A stretch of DNA of 64,000 bases. Source: Vicia villosa (taxonomy: Eukaryota > Streptophyta > Magnoliopsida > Fabales > Fabaceae). Position numbers and translations under genes: made by a program. The notes beneath the pieces are model-generated. The model was not told where the DNA came from and did no database searches. It worked only from the letters and a program-made list of their open reading frames with translations. The stretch spans positions 116,105,987 to 116,169,986 of the forward strand of contig NC_081185.1 in the NCBI RefSeq assembly GCF_029867415.1, in the 5' to 3' direction. This document shows, in pieces, positions 11,601 through 24,299 of this stretch; position 1 is the stretch's first letter; each line of letters begins with the position of its first letter.

Positions 11601-13440
11601 AGCGATAAAGAGAAAGAAAACTTATTTTGAGATTCAAGAAATTAGAAAGCCAAAAATACCACTCAGGAGGTTCGTGGGGAAGGCGATGGAGACTGTTAAT
11701 TCGGCGACAATAGTGCATGGTGTTCTAATGGCGGTCTGCGATGGAGCTCCTGCGAGCGGTGGTGATGGGTTTGGTGGCCCACGAGTCAGACAATGTGTGG
11801 TCGGCTCGGTTCCAGCGGATGATTCTGGTATATCGGGTATCGTATTTAATCCTGGTATTTTTTGTGTCAATCTTGGTTGTTCCGATTAGTGGATCAGTTT
11901 GTTAATAGGTTTTGATTTGGACCCATTAAGTATTAGTTGTATTTTAGTTGTTATAAATATGTATTTCTATCATTCTTGTCTTCACAATCTTTAGAACTTT
12001 GAGGCTGAGATAAAGATAAGGGTTTAAGAATCTTAGTGGTAATCTTAGATAGACAATGATAGATTCCTAAGAGTTTATTTTCAAAATTTCTGAAATTTTA
12101 AAAATATATAAGAGAATTGAGAAATAATTTTAAACATTTTGGGTTTGTGTAATACATGTATAAAATTTGAAACATTGAAAAGCACTTAGTAAAAAATATG
12201 ATTTGTTTCTTGGAAATTTGGATAATCATTTTCTTGTATCATATTTATAATATTTTATCATAACTTGTGATAGGTGCTCTTTCTTTAAAAATAGATCTTT
12301 TGATTAAACTAGATAATTAAATTGTGTTTTTTGTCTTTTATTTTTTCCTGTTAAATTAAATGTCTAATTGCAAAGAATTTTCTTCTCCTGAAAATCGTTT
12401 ATTTTTTAATGTCAATAGAAATTATTATTTTTTGTTTTCTATATCCTCACACATCAAATATTTTATTGGGTTGAACACTTCAACTTTTTATTCTAGAATC
12501 ACACTAACATAACATCGAGATATTAGCTTTTTACTTGATAATTTATTTAAACTAGTCAAAGGCATTGTTTTGATTATTACTTTTTGTTAGGTCCGTGATC
12601 TTCAATTAGTGTTTATATTATTTAACATTTGGTTTCTTATGAGGAGTAAAGAAAATGTATTGGAAGTGGACGTATCTTGATTTCAGACCTTAATTTACTT
12701 GTGAATATAAACATTGTAATTAATCAACTTATCAAACCATATTATTTGATCCTTATCCTAAGGCTGTGACGAGGCCTGCAGCAGATTGATTATTTATCCT
12801 CAGCTTAAGTGCATTTTTAGTTCTTTATTTTGATTTTTTTTAATTGTTAGTTTCTTATTTTAAAAATTATTTTTTTATTCCTCAACTCCACATATCTACA
12901 TAAAAAAATATACATTTTTTTTAAAAATTTCAATTATATCCTTTACATGAGTAATTTTAATTTTAATTTATTCTTTTTTATTTAATTAAATAATCTAATA
13001 TTAAATTTTTAATTTTTTTTTATAAAAATATACTAAGTCATAGTATAACATTTGTTCTTTCAATTTTACATTTTATTTACACCTTTTTTTAATGTTGGAT
13101 CCATTTGCATTAATGGTAAAAAAATAATTTTTTATATTTTTATAAAAATACATTTTAAAATATTAAAAGATATTGTAACTTATTTTTCATAAATTGCTAC
13201 AAGATTATTTTTAGCATCAAGTAATATAAATATATATTATTCAAATTAAAACACGATTAAAATTACTAGTTTTTTAAAAATTATATTTAAAAATAATTTT
13301 TAAAAAAGATATTCAAAATAATATTAAACTTTTAAAAAAACTAAAACAAATGAATCTCTTAATATTAAACGCACTATGTAGAAATAGTTCTATTATGATA
13401 TGAGATATTTTATATGCAATCATTCTGGTTGTTAACTTAT
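11601..13440. other. AT-rich repeat-like DNA, no gene
   Basis: A 71-codon ORF near 11.7 kb has no recognisable similarity and is probably chance or part of the copia tail. A TATAAATA with a following leader-like stretch at about 11,950 could be an LTR remnant. The rest is AT-rich with no gene. Confidence 0.4.
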
Positions 13441-13479
13441 GGTTAGGAGGAAGACGTTTCATGAATTTGACAGAGTTTA

Positions 13480-14609
13480 TTGTCTTTGTATTCTTGACGC
13501 CGTTAATAAAGTATGATGGTGGAATACATCCAATTGATGTGGGTTATATTTGGAGGTGGTTGATATTCAAGGTTGCTATGAAAGGAGTCAGTAAATATGT
13601 GGCATGCTATCTTAATGACTTGCAATTTGGGGTTTGAGTATCAGGTGATGTTGAGGCCATTTTGTATAGTGTCAACAGTGTGTTATGCAAGCGACACAGA
13701 GATAGTTCTTTGGTTATGCTAACAGTAGATTTCTTGAATGCTTTTAACATGGTAGATAGACTAACCTTATTGCACGAGGTAGGGGTGAGATGCTGATCTA
13801 TTTCTTTGTAGGTTGAGTTTCTTTACAGCCAAACAACAAGGTTGTATTTTAGGGATGAACATATTATGTCAGCCATTGAAGTGCAACAAGGTGACCTGTT
13901 AGAACCGTTCCTTTTTGTTTTGGGGTTACACCTACTCATTCATCGAGTTAGAGACAATTGTAAGTTTCTTCTTCATATCTGGTATCTTGATGATGAGACT
14001 ATTATAGAGGATCATAGGATGTGGCTAAAGCTCTTGGCATTATTCGGGAGACAGGTCCAGGATTAGGTCACAAATTGAATATTCGTAAGACTGAAATCTT
14101 TTGGCCTTCACGTGATGGTAGTAAAATTGCTTTGAGAGGTTCTTAGTCGAGATGACGGCTTTATCAAGGGATTATCCATGAAAAGAGCTTCAAGGTTATT
14201 GAGCTGATGCATCTTCTACCTCAACATAGGGATCCTCAAAGTGAGCTTCTTTTACTTCGATCTTACATGGGTATTGCCATTTTTTGGACCTAAAAACATG
14301 TCAACCTAATCATATGGAGGAAGTAGAAATTTAGTTTGATAAAAAGTTGCAAAGGGTGGTTGAAGACATTGTGGTTGGTGGAGGTCATTTCTTCGGGGAC
14401 CTTCAATAGATGGTGGCTTCTTTATCCATTAAAGTTGGGGGATTAGGATTGCACTCAGCAGTAGAGGTTGCCTCGTATGCTTTTGTGGCTTCTAGGGACC
14501 AATCTTAGGTGTTACATGATCATATATTGAGAGACAATGTGGTATATGGAATGGTCTCTGATTTTGGCAGAGTTTTGGATGGTCTAAGTGTTGTGATTCC
14601 ATATTTTGA
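13480..14609 (+). pseudogene. Reverse-transcriptase-like pseudogene, left part
   Basis: Conceptual translation over several frames matches a family of plant reverse-transcriptase-domain proteins. Recognisable pieces are the RT core with VQQGDLLEPFLFVLGLHLL, the YLDD catalytic motif in WYLDDETI (about 13,979), GPGLGHKLNIRKTEIFWPS, and HDHILRDNVVYGM near 14,510. There are many frameshifts and stops. The reading continues after the CACTA-type element at 16,636, so this and the right part are one broken gene. Confidence 0.65.
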
Positions 14610-16635
14610 CACTACTACAAAACGCGCATACAAGAGCGCCAAAGTCACCACGATTCTTCCCAAAACCGTGGGGACACTTCTAAACTCATATGCTAACATT
14701 TTTTTAAAATTAAAATTTTAAGGGTATAATTACAATTACATTCATAACCGTTGTGATACAATCAAGCTTTCATGAATTCGAACCTCGGCTCCCTCAAATA
14801 GTTTATTCCTTTTACGTTAATGCGCGCCTTTTCATTTTTATTTATATTTCAATAAAAAATAATAGGGATATATCTACGGTTCTTTTGTAAAATCATTGTT
14901 ACACACTGGCGCATCTTTTTATATATTAAACACTAAGTATCCATTTTTCCACTGATAAAAGAAACAACCCCAACAACAACACCGTAGTCATTGTCGGGAA
15001 GAAGACAACAACTCTACAGAGTGATCTACTTTAAGGTACGCCAAATATTTTTGACATGGTTGCTAATCAGTTTCATTTCAATGTCGCATTTGAAGACAAA
15101 CTCATCCAAAGGTGTTTCTATGTCCTCTTCCGCTGTAAAATCTCGATCTGAAAATTTCTGTGGTTGTATGGTTTCGTACTAATGCAAGAAGGGACAAAAT
15201 AAAGGAAGGCTATTTTGAAGATGTCCATTTTGGAGGAGTGATGAAACATCTAATTTGTTCATATGGGATGACGATATGGTAGAAAAATGAGGATATAAAG
15301 ATGAGAGCATTATGAAGTTAGAGTTGGAAGCTTTGGCTATTTGAAGGTTATGTATGACGATTCAAAAAAGAAGAACAAGAATTTGAAGAACAAATTAAAA
15401 ACAGAGAGATTTTCTGGATATTTGAAGATGTTATGTTTTGTTATCTCCTTAATGTTTAATATTTACTTTGTTATGAAATGTAATAGTTAAAGATGTTATG
15501 TTTACGGTCTAAATTGCATTGTTGATGTTGAAACTGCAGATGCAGTGAACATGACAGGAATGCAACTAACAGACGGTTTCTTACGAGTATGTTCATTGCA
15601 AACTGTTGAATTTTCAATTACAATTATCGTCCAAGAAGTTTATTAGTATATTAGTTTATAGTTTAATATGATAGTTTAAGTTATTAGTTTAAGTTGATAT
15701 CTTAAGAGAGTGATAAAGCCCTAAAGTTTAGAAGAAAGATTAAAATTTCATTACATAAACTTTCATTACAGAAGGCCTTAATAATCAAATCTAAATCCTC
15801 CGAATGAGAGGAAGTTTGACCAATCATAGTCTGCCTCATCCTCATCATAAGATTCGAAGAAAATCATCTGCCTTCTCAACCTTCTTCTTCTTCTTCATCT
15901 TTTCCTCACCTTGAGAGTTCTCCTATGTCTCAAGTACCGTTCGTTTGCACAAGATCGGATTCTTTCCTCATCTTGATTCTGAGGATGGTTTTGCAGCACA
16001 ACAACCTCTATAGCAACAACATCTTGATTTTGAGGATGGTTTTGCAGCACAACACCCTCTACAGCAACAACATTTTCATTTTTAGCATTGTTGGTAGCTT
16101 GAACAGGAGAACTCATTTTGATTCCTTTGGATGAAGTTGTTTTTGTGTTTTAGTTCTTCCGCTTTTATATTGTTATTTCTGATTCTTCATCTACTTCTCT
16201 TGGAAGTTTAAAAACCAAAAGATGCACGCATGTCAAGCTAGTTTGCTCATTATTGGTTCTTTAATTCAATACACTTTCTCTTCTTGGAAGTTGAAAAGAT
16301 CATTTGCCTACCTCGAACTGTTCAAATTTATTCTTCCATTCTAAGATATTCATTCTATGTATATTTTGATGTACTTAATGGAATTATGTACTCAATACAA
16401 CTAATTTTGTTATCAATTCAAAAATGGTGTATTGTTGATTCTGGTATGATACAATTGATATTTATTCATAAATATCACAACGGTTATTAGGCTTAACCGT
16501 TGTTATATGACGCGCTTTCCAATTTACTACAACACTCACATGACCGTGATTAAAAGTACCACATAAACAACAAAACGCTACATAGCAACGTCTGGACCTA
16601 TTCCAACTGTTGTTAAATTCCTTTTTGTCGTAGTG
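14610..16635. mobile_element. CACTA-type DNA transposon, 2.0 kb, non-autonomous
   Basis: The left end is CACTACTACAAAACGC. The right end, read inverted, is CACTACGACAAAAAGG. Both are flanked by the 3-bp direct repeat TGA (14,607-14,609 and 16,636-16,638), as expected for CACTA elements. Joining the flanks with one TGA restores the continuous reading frame of the reverse-transcriptase-like pseudogene, which strongly supports these ends. No transposase is visible inside. A short minus-strand ORF at 15,895-16,116 contains a 54-bp duplication, and an inverted AACGGTTATTAGGCTTAACCGTT lies near 16,478. Confidence 0.85.
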
Positions 16636-17520
16636 TGACTTTAATAGTTTTACTAGCAATGACACTGACCCTCCTAAAGCAGAACACATTTGGCAAGTGC
16701 CCTTTGTAGTAAAATTGTTCAGGACATGGATGTAAAGTTTGACATGACTACATGACATAAAGCAATTTTTTATTGTTTGCAAGCCGCACATGCTCAAGAC
16801 TTTCTCCTTGCTATTTCTATTTATGAATTAGACCAACATATGTTACTGGTGGAGTACCACACTGTCTTAAGATACCGCCTTATGATTCCCTTATTTCCTA
16901 TTGATGAGATCTGTCGTGTTTGTTTTAAGGCATGTTTGGATATATTTGAGGAACACACATTTCATTATAAGGAGCTTCTAGGCTTCAAATGCCGACATGA
17001 GCTTGTTAAGGATATTTGTTTGATATATTTTAGCAAGCCGGGGTATCTGTAAAGAAAGAGGCGCCTGTGAAAATTTCTTAACGACCCCACATGAGGGGAG
17101 ATCGACACTTAGACTGGAAGATGTTCTAGTGTACGAGTGAGTAGGAGAAAAACATGTTTGTGTGGCCTTGACTGGAGTTTCTTCAATGGAAGGACTGAGG
17201 ACTAGAGGTTTTACAATGGGACATGCAGCTCTCAAAGCTGTTTCAAGTATAGTGGCCAAACATGAGAAAACATATTCCGATAATAGCACGCTTTAATACC
17301 ATTTGCCTTTAACAGTTTTGATTTCCTAGCACCAAAAACAGTTGGTCTTATATAGAGAGTCCAAAGGCTTATGAATAACAATGTTATATTTCCTAGGTCT
17401 TTGGATGTAGTTTTAAAAATGATTGGTTTTATCTTCCAAAAAGAAGTACCAGCGTTCAGTCAAACACCGACACAAACACACTTTTCCGGAGATATCAATA
17501 AATAGTTGGAAAGAACTCAT
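16636..17520 (+). pseudogene. Reverse-transcriptase-like pseudogene, right part
   Basis: This continues the frame interrupted at 14,609. Recognisable family segments include AAHAQDFLLAI near 16,790, LRYRLMIPLFPIDEI near 16,870, GRSTLRLEDVLVY near 17,097 and ALKAVSSIVAKHEK near 17,230. Frameshifts and stops are frequent. The gene was probably dead before or soon after the CACTA insertion. Confidence 0.6.
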
Positions 17521-18206
17521 CTATATAGGAGAATAAGTTGGACACATAATGTGGATCCTCTTGGAATCAGGTTTTCTCCATGCAAGAGAGTCAAAGATTG
17601 AATCTAAGATAAAATACTCAAGTCGTTTGAGTTTCTAGATAAGTGCAAAGAATTTCTAGATAAGCTTAAAAGCTACAATACAAACTAACAACTTTTAATA
17701 TGTCACTCTGCATGTAGAACCAGTCAAAGTATTAATATTACCTTTTTTTTTTTTCAAACTTGGCCAGATTAAGAGAATGTTTATCAGTAACATTGTTCTT
17801 TGGACTATCATGAGTGGTAAGCAGCATGCCTTAAAATTTCCCCACTTTGCCCCTGCATAATTCATGGCAGGAAATAATCATGATTCTCATTCAGATTCAA
17901 AGTTGATAGATTTTAATTTGTATTAATTTATGATTGGGCCTCATAGAGGTTGAAGTCACACTGATCAGTAACTAACAAAACTCTCCTTTTAAAACTCCTT
18001 ATGATTTCAATATTATTAACTGTCCTAATCATTCATATTTGGAAATCATAAATCAATTTCAACCAACCACTTTGGCTGAATATTCCTCATACCAAGTCAT
18101 GGAATAAAACAAAACCAATGCCGCGTGAAAACAACCAATCTAGCTCTTATATCACTGAAAACAATTGAAGTGTAACTCATTTGTTGTATTCTCAAAAGAC
18201 TTAATC
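17521..18206. promoter_or_regulatory. Upstream region of the first LysM/WAK receptor gene
   Basis: This holds no gene and is the likely promoter. A possible TATA-like TTATATCAC lies near 18,147, about 60 bp before the ATG. No specific regulatory site can be assigned. Confidence 0.3.
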
Positions 18207-20423
18207 ATGGAGCTTCAATGTTTCTACATTCTTCATCTCACTGTTATGTTCCTAAGTATGTTTCCTCAGTTACTCAACTGCCAACAAGAATATCTCAATA
18301 GCACTGTCTTTGACTGCACTAACAACCCTTCTGTACCAAAAGGATACCTCTGCAATGGCCTTAAAAAGTCATGCACTTCCTTTTTAGTTTTCAAGTCAAA
18401 ACCTCCCTATGACAAACCTGCAAAAATTGCCAACCTTCTTGGATCTGAAGCCTCTACTATAGCCTCGATCAACAAGATAACCATAAATGAGAAGATTCCT
18501 TCAAATAAATCAATCTTTGTCCCGGTTTTTTGTTCATGTGCTGGAAATATCTACCAGCATAGCACATCTTACTCTGTCAAGCAGAATGACACCTATTATG
18601 AGTTGGTAAAAGAAACTTATCAAGGCCTTACAACCTGCCAGGCATTGATGGGTCAGAATTACTATGCTCCTGTCAACATTGCAGTTGGTGCTGAGCTTAC
18701 AGTTCCAGTACTATGTGCTTGTCCAACGAAAAACCTGACAGCAAAAGGGGTTACATCCTTGCTAGTTCACATGGTGAACTACGGTGACACAGTTAAATCC
18801 ATAGGAGAAGCTTATGGTGTTGATGAACCTAGCATGCGAGAGGCCAATGAGTTACCGGTGCTACAAAGTGCAAACAGCACTGTGATCCTCTTTGCTTTGA
18901 CGCCTATAATAGTTCCTCTGAGAAGCAAGAGTTGTAAAGAGAACCCAGAGAGATTCTACTGCAAATGTTTTGAGGAACTACATGCTGATGGAAGCTCCAA
19001 GGGTGTCTTCTGTGATGAATCTCATCGTCAAAAACTCCCTGCAAAATTGGTTGCTGCCTCAGGTATACTTGTCTAAACTCTCTTCAAGAACAAACTTTAG
19101 AATAATATAATTTTAATAAAAAAAATTACATTTTAGAATAGCTAGTTAGTAAGGAAGCATGAAATCACATAAGGATGTTTGTTGCTAGTGATGGCTTCCA
19201 ACTGAATTTGAAAAATAACTGTATTTGCAGGTATTGGAATTGGTACAGGCTTTCTGTGTTTGTTTCTTTTGGGTTACAAATTATATCAATGCATAATGAA
19301 AAAGAGAGAAAGAATCCGAAAGGAAAAGCTGTTCGGGCAAAACGGCGGCTACTTGTTACAAGAGAAGTTATCATCATACGGAAACGGAGAAATGGCAAAG
19401 CTTTTTACTGCAGAGGAGCTGCAAAGAGCAACAGATAACTATAACCGAAGTAGGTTTCTCGGCCAGGGTGGCTATGGCACGGTGTACAAAGGAATGTTAC
19501 CTGATGGAACCATAGTAGCAGTTAAAAAGTCGAAACAGCTTGACAGGAACCAGATAGAAACTTTTGTCAATGAAGTAGTCATCTTATCTAACATCAACCA
19601 CAGAAACATTGTCAAACTCTTAGGTTGCTGTCTTGAGACAGAAACCCCATTACTTGTTTACGAATTTATTCCAAACGGAACTCTTTCTGAACATATACAT
19701 AGGAAAGACCATGAGTCGTCCCTTTCATGGGAAAATCGCCTTAGAATTGCTTGTGAAGTTGCTGGAGCAGTTTCATATATGCATTTTTCAGCTTCTATTC
19801 CAATCTTCCATAGAGACATCAAACCCACCAACATACTCTTAGATAGTAACTATAGTGCCAAAGTGTCTGATTTTGGAACATCAAGATCAATACCACTAGA
19901 TAAGACTCATCTAACCACATTTGTAGGCGGAACTTTTGGGTACATAGACCCTGAATATTTTCAGTCCAGTCAATTTACAGATAAGAGTGATGTATATAGT
20001 TTTGGCGTTGTTCTTGTAGAGATTATAACCGGTAGAAAGCCCAACTCATTCTATGATGAAGATGATGGTCAGAATTTGATTGCACAATTCATTTCTGTAA
20101 CGAAAGAGAACCAACTTCCTGAAATTGTAGATTCCAGAGTGCAAAAGGAAGCCGGGAAAGACACCATTCTTACTATTTCAAATCTTGCAATGAGGTGTTT
20201 GAGACTTAATGGTAAAAAAAGACCAACAATGAAAGAGGTTTCAGCGGAATTAGAAGCACTGAGAAAGGCGCAAAGTTCCTTTCAAATCAACCATGATATT
20301 GACGAATCATCAAGTGATGATGAACAATCATTTGGGCACATAATCAATGAAACAACAACAGAGCAAGAATCAACAGAGGAAAGCATTTCAGTTTCCTTAC
20401 AAATCGAATCCGCGTCCTTCTGA
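18207..20423 (+). CDS. LysM receptor kinase with a WAK-type kinase domain, copy 1
   Basis: Two exons, 18207-19062 and 19231-20423, with a phase-1 GT-AG intron, give 682 residues. I chose the ATG at 18,207 because it begins the signal peptide ([11 protein letters not shown] to LLNC). The ectodomain is LYK4/LYK5-like, with three LysM modules and the CxC spacers FCSCAG and LCACP. Exon 2 encodes the membrane segment (about 287-305) and a kinase that looks complete: GQGGYG at about 363-368, Lys 384, HRD at about 479 and DFG at about 499. The kinase is of the wall-associated type ([58 protein letters not shown]), not the usual LYR kinase, which often lacks HRD/DFG residues. It probably binds chitin-like or lipochitooligosaccharide ligands at the plasma membrane and signals by its own kinase. 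The ligand is inferred. Confidence 0.93.
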
Positions 20424-21720
20424 AATGCCGAACTGATACTTTTATTTTCTAATCCACCGTAATTAGGATCTTGTCTTTGACCCCTAGTAAACGCGCCACG
20501 GCCTTTTAGGTTACTTCTATGAGACTAATTCTCGAGTTGGCTGCGGAACATCTAGTTTTGGCCATGTTAGGTTGGGTTACATTATGTTTTGCGCTTCATT
20601 TTCAGCATATGAATGAAGATGTATCATGTATGATGTATCTACCTCCAATGTAAATTATTTTAACATTGACAACATCTTAGCGAAAAAGAATGACATGAGC
20701 ATTAACTTCTTCCTTGGATTAAGTAAATACTTATCATTTGCAACCATGAAAATTTGAGTTGAAATTTAAAAGCAATAATCGATAAGCAGGCTACATATAA
20801 AACTTCCCACATTTACAAAATGATAATCTAACAAACTATGAAAAATCGATATACAACATGAATACATGATGCAATTTACAGTAACACTATTAAACAAGTT
20901 TATCAATAACGAATTAATTATCCTAAATGATAAGCATCGTGACAGGGTGACACTTACATGTCGCAAACGAAAGAAGATTCCATGGAAGCAAACAGGGGAG
21001 TGAATAGAGAAAGAAGACGCGGATGCAGAATGCTATACGCGAGCAGCAGGTGTGTTGATGATGCTACGTACGTTTCATCCAATTTTATGGAAATTGAAAC
21101 CGATTTTCCGATGCCAGTCGGAGTTAAACTTCAATCATTCATGAGCGCCATCATGCTCAATTAGATCGTATTAGGAAATGTTGCTGAATTTAGTGTACGA
21201 GTGATTACAATTTTAGTTACAACGCGTGTTGTAAAGGAGAAAAGGGTTTGAGAAAATATGTGTCTATCCTCAATAACTCATAGTCAAGCTTTGGGTTACG
21301 TTTCAGTAACTTCAAGGCTGACAAAGTTACTGTAACTTGGCATTATGTCTCTCCTGTTTTTTTCCCCTTCCATTCTTATCTTCCATTTCTTTTTTATTAT
21401 TTTTTTTAATAAAAAATCAAAAATTGTACAAAAGTCACATATTCAGTGACTTTACCCGCCACAAAGTCATCCAAGTTGTTTCGGTCGAGCTTTGTTGTTA
21501 AAATAGACCGCCGTCGTACTCTCATTTAATTTAAATTATTTATTTTTTTATAAAAAATTAAATAAAATATTCAAATAAAAATTATATGTAAAAATAAATA
21601 TGAAGACAGGAAGAAGGATTGATCCATATATTGGTTTTCAATATATAATAAAAATAAAATAATCTTTTTAAAATAGATAATAAATCGGTGTTTATAATTC
21701 TCTCACTATATAAAAATATT
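20424..21720. other. 3' flank of LysM/WAK copy 1 and AT-rich intergenic DNA
   Basis: The stretch at about 20,580-20,660 (GCGCTTCATTTTCAG and a following TGAATGAAG) is similar to the 3' flank of copy 2 near 32,210, which supports tandem duplication. No other gene is recognised. Confidence 0.5.
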
Positions 21721-21725
21721 TGAAT

Positions 21726-21730
<5 letters not shown>

Positions 21731-21812
<82 letters not shown>

Positions 21813-22112
21813 AAATATTATTTTTGTTTTGGAGTTATTGTACAAAAATATTTAAATCAATAGTAAAGTTCTTCAATTATTATTAAATATTTTCATCAGT
21901 AACTTTATGTTCTTGTTATTCTTCAATATTTTGATCAGTAATTTTATATTCTCGTTATTATTAAATATTTTGATTATACATAAAATTACTGATCAAAATA
22001 TTGAAGAATAACAAGAACATAAAGTTACTGACAAAAATATTTAATAATAATAGAAAAACTTTACTATTGGTTTAAATATTTTTTTACAATAATTCCAAAA
22101 CAAAAATAATAT

Positions 22113-22179
<67 letters not shown>
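21731..22179. repeat. Long near-perfect palindrome bordered by (AT)n arrays
   Basis: The left arm (about 21,799-21,947) and right arm (about 21,980-22,120) are inverted copies with few mismatches, separated by a loop of about 32 bp. The outer ends run into (AT)n arrays at 21,731-21,808 and about 22,120-22,179, which can pair with each other. The possible hairpin has arms of roughly 200 bp. It could be an inverted MITE pair or a product of replication slippage at the AT arrays. Confidence 0.75.
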
Positions 22180-22184
<5 letters not shown>

Positions 22185-22554
22185 ATTTTGATCAGTAATT
22201 TTATGTTCTCGTTATTATTAAATATTTTGATTAGTAACTTCATGTTCACGTTAATATTCAATATTTTGATCACTAACTTCATGTTCCCGTTAATATTCAA
22301 TATTTTGATCAGTAATTTAATATTTCCGTTAATATTTAATATTTTGATCAGTAATTTCATGTTTCCATTAATATTCAATATTTTGATTAGTAACTTCATG
22401 TTTCGGTCAATATTCAATAGTTTGATTAATAACTTCATGTTCCTGTTAATATTCAATATTTTAATTAATAATTTTATGTTCCCGTTAATATTCAATAATA
22501 TGAGCAATAACTTCATATTCTCGTTAATATTCAATATTTTATCATTAACTTTAT
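22180..22554. repeat. About nine copies of a 39-bp tandem repeat
   Basis: The unit reads roughly TTCAATATTTTGATCAGTAA and continues with a CATGTTCCCGTTAATA-like end. It closely resembles part of the palindrome arm to its left, so it probably arose by amplification of that arm. Because 39 is a multiple of 3, long ORFs appear on both strands with a 13-residue repeat; these are not genes. Confidence 0.8.
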
Positions 22555-22687
22555 GGGAAACAATTGCATGAGCTATTAGTAACATAAATAATTAAAAACT
22601 AACCCATTTTCCCATACTTGGATTCATAAACTATTATAAATATATTTACTTTTATTTTCTTTAATTGTAAAAAAAATAAAATAACAT

Positions 22688-22931
22688 GTGGGTTCACACG
22701 AATTCTGGTATGGCTACCCGTGCATTCAGACAGTGCTGATGTGTTACCCGTGCGTTGGCACGGGTACCAGTGTGGTACGTACACTTTTGTTTTCAAAATG
22801 TAATAAAAATATAAATAAAAAAATATATCCTCGTGTGTTTGTACGGGTATTGGTGCGGTACTGGTTTGTTATCCATCAGTTCGCACAAATTTTGATATGA
22901 ATACACGTGTGTTTTGTATGAGTACTGATGT
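22688..22931. repeat. Repeat-like segment with ACCCGTGC/GCACGGGT motifs
   Basis: Direct and inverted copies of ACCCGTGC occur at about 22,717-22,765, with a diverged copy near 22,845. It is probably a small transposon remnant; the class is unknown. Confidence 0.3.
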
Positions 22932-23018
22932 GTTCATTATATTATTATTTGCATTTAAGTTGATGTAATCGATTTAATTTATAAAGTAGTTATTATAAAA
23001 TTCACATAATTAGTAAAA

Positions 23019-23021
<3 letters not shown>

Positions 23022-23106
<85 letters not shown>
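23022..23106. repeat. (AT)n microsatellite
   Basis: An uninterrupted AT dinucleotide run of about 85 bp. Confidence 0.95.
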
Positions 23107-23111
<5 letters not shown>

Positions 23112-23308
23112 TTTGTTTTGGTGATCATAAAATAATTATGAATTGTGTATATTAACATATGATTATAATGTTATTTAACTCATATATTACTTATGTATGT
23201 TTGTCTAGTATTTTTTTTACTTATAAATATTTGTCTCATTGATTTCTATATTACTAACATAAGTTTACTTTTAAACTTCAATAGAATTGAAAAACTCTTT
23301 GATAGCTG

Positions 23309-23415
<107 letters not shown>

Positions 23416-23903
23416 TAAAAATCTTTGGTGGTATAATATTTTATGTATATTTTTTTTATATACATAATCTTGTAAGTTGTAATAGTATACCACTTATTAC
23501 ACAGTATTTCTTCACCAATGTGAAAAGTATACAAAATTAAAAATTATTAAAAAGAGTTATATTAAATTCAAATTTCAAAATAAGAAATCAAAAGTTGTAA
23601 TCACATTAAATCATAAATTAAAAGTTGCAATCAATCAATGATTCATAAAGATAATGATGCTATTTAATTTTTTTATATGTAAATGATTTATGTCTTTTCA
23701 TTTTTGAACTCTTTATTTATCTAAACAAATATACTATTTTTTTTCTTTATTCTTTAATTATATTTTCTTATACATTTCAAAATTATGTAGACATTTTTAA
23801 TTTGTAATATTTTATTATATTGTATCTTTATTTTTTTTTGTTTTGTTCGACCTTACAACAAATAAATATCAATAATATTTTATAAAACTAACTTTATAAA
23901 TTT

Positions 23904-24194
<291 letters not shown>

Positions 24195-24299
24195 CTTAAT
24201 TTCTTAATTTGACTTAACTAAAATATTCTTTAGTTCCATGAATTATAAAATATTATGTTATTTACATATTATAATATCTACAATTTCGATAATTATTAA

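Noticed and set aside
11674..11889. 71-codon ORF with a Gly-rich middle
   Set aside because: No family is recognised, it overlaps another ORF on the opposite strand and lies in repeat remnants.
20958..21164. 68-codon ORF downstream of LysM/WAK copy 1
   Set aside because: No similarity recognised and no supporting splice or promoter signal.
21582..21845. ORFs with runs of Ile-Tyr over the (AT)n arrays (also 23,193-23,534 and 23,880-24,065)
   Set aside because: They are translations of AT dinucleotide repeats and not genes.
22064..22585. Long ORFs on both strands over the 39-bp tandem repeat
   Set aside because: The period is a multiple of three, so open frames arise on both strands; there is no start context and no known protein.
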